From Semisulcospira habei (lineage: Eukaryota; Mollusca; Gastropoda; Semisulcospiridae), in contig BTPG01000004.1 in the NCBI GenBank assembly GCA_036245525.1, positions 47,012,823 to 47,076,822 on the forward strand: a stretch of 64,000 nt of DNA, given 5' to 3'. A program made the position numbers and the translations under genes. The notes under the pieces are model-generated. The model was not told the DNA's origin. It worked only from the letters and a program-made list of their open reading frames with translations, and searched no databases. Positions 63,081-64,000 of this stretch are shown in pieces; within the stretch, counting starts at the first letter, position 1, and each line of letters starts with the position of its first letter.

Positions 63081-63719
63081 GGGGGGACCTGTCGTGCGGA
63101 CGAGAAGCACGAGCGCAAAGCGGAGCGCCCATGAGCTTAAGCATAAGGGATGGACGGCACTAGATGACTATTTTTTTTTTTTTAACTGACAGTGAAGTCA
63201 ACTTTCCACATACCCAAGTAAAGAATAATTTGTATTCAACGAAGTATCCACTCGGGTAAGCAATCTCGTTGCGAAGGCACAACTGTGGTGCCGTAGGCTA
63301 ATCAGGCGGGATCATACCCGAAGCGCCTAAGGTAGAGGGCCTCTAGTTGAGTGAGTAGTGGGGAGACCCGCATCGCTGCTAATCAGTCGGGATTATATGA
63401 GTAGAGCCCAACTAGGCATGCCGCCCCAGCGTGGAGGAGATGACGGTCGAGGGGGACTGGCCTCGACGCGGCGCGCCCACCAGCCAGTCTAGTTTGCTAG
63501 AACCTGAGATAAGGTGCTCACCTGTAAGCTTGCCCACTGGGGCGCAAGTGCATGTGTTCCCTGGCCATGGCTCTGGTGCGGTGGTAGGCGCCGGTGGGGA
63601 GAAGGTTACCGTATCTCATCGGCCGCGTAGCAGGGTGACTTTAGGCGCCCGTGTCGGTAAACCTCCCACCACTGGGGCCAGGGCTCCTCCAACCCGGAGG
63701 CGCCCGTCTCACATGTCCA

Positions 63720-63810
63720 CCCCAAGGCACAGCACGCAATCATCCAGCGCACTGGCCACAGAAAGTCCCCACCAAGGGGCAGGCTGTCACCTGCACTGCA
63801 ACATAGAGCA
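63720..63810 (-). pseudogene. DIRS-F N-terminal Cys/His motif, degenerate
   Basis: The minus strand reads LPLGGDFLWPV, then after a one-base shift ALDDCVLC. This is the CGDFxWP..D.H..C.PC motif with the first Cys pair lost. Confidence 0.5.
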
Positions 63811-64000
63811 TACATGTGAAACACGACCACCCGTGGCGCCTAAGGCCACGTGAACTACGCTCACTACCGGTCTGCCGAGCTGCAATGTCGAAATACAACG
63901 GTAAATTCAGCCGCAAATCCCCAGAAAATGCCAGGGCCAACCTCCTCCCAGCAGCATAATGGCATTATCTGAGGCCTTACCTCGCCATATCCTAGCAGAG

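Larger units (their letters stand above)
58398..64000 (-). mobile_element. DIRS-F: internally deleted DIRS element, right end outside window
   Basis: The left ITR (from ATGTTTTTTTCTC) and ICR (58620-58720) are clear. Recombinase remnants, a short connection-region relic, gag relics and the N-terminal Cys/His relic follow in element order, but no RT motifs are present. The gag-proximal repeat array is the largest of the set. The 5' ITR is not reached by 64000. Decay is advanced. Confidence 0.82.

Overview
This is animal nuclear DNA: a multi-exon gene on the minus strand whose introns are crowded with mobile elements. The gene is a kinesin of the KIF6 family. Sixteen exons can be placed between 57245 and 13176, from late in the motor domain to the C-terminus; the first motor exons are missing and must lie beyond 64000. 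KIF6 identity, intron-rich structure, abundant DIRS elements, LINEs and short palindromic repeats suit an invertebrate deuterostome. A lancelet (Branchiostoma) is my best guess, not proven; a mollusc is not excluded.

Layout. 1-1400: hairpin repeats and a G-tract. 1406-7843: DIRS-A, a tyrosine-recombinase retrotransposon. 7844-13100: mostly non-coding, with a 312-bp near-perfect palindrome (11585-11896) and a possible first exon of another minus-strand gene near 10.7 kb. 13176-14351: last two KIF6 exons found. 15236-32977: three nested DIRS elements in one KIF6 intron. DIRS-C is the oldest; DIRS-B sits in its internal complementary region and DIRS-D near its 5' end. 34257-38710: seven KIF6 exons with hairpin MITEs between them. 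39115-41456: a LINE between 119-bp direct repeats. 42214-43012: two KIF6 exons. 44689-46003: a 5'-truncated RTE-type LINE with a 12-bp target duplication. 47149-49749: three motor-domain exons. 50310-55497: DIRS-E. 56320-57245: two motor exons. 58398 to the end: DIRS-F, whose right end is outside the window.

All six DIRS elements have the DIRS layout on the minus strand: 5' inverted terminal repeat, gag-like region, reverse transcriptase-RNase H, tyrosine recombinase, internal complementary region (ICR), 3' inverted terminal repeat. All carry frameshifts or stops. Private nucleotide variants recur in every terminal and ICR copy of the same element, as expected if the ends are rebuilt from an ICR-templated circle. 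The six elements share an N-terminal Cys/His motif (core CGDFxWP) ahead of gag. At least four carry tandem-repeat arrays between this motif and the gag core.

The rest is dominated by short palindromic elements. The largest group (about 17 recognisable copies) has TTAACCC...GGGTTAA ends, as in piggyBac-type elements, around a central hairpin. A second composite repeat with ~135-bp internal units occurs at four loci, two of them hit by DIRS elements.
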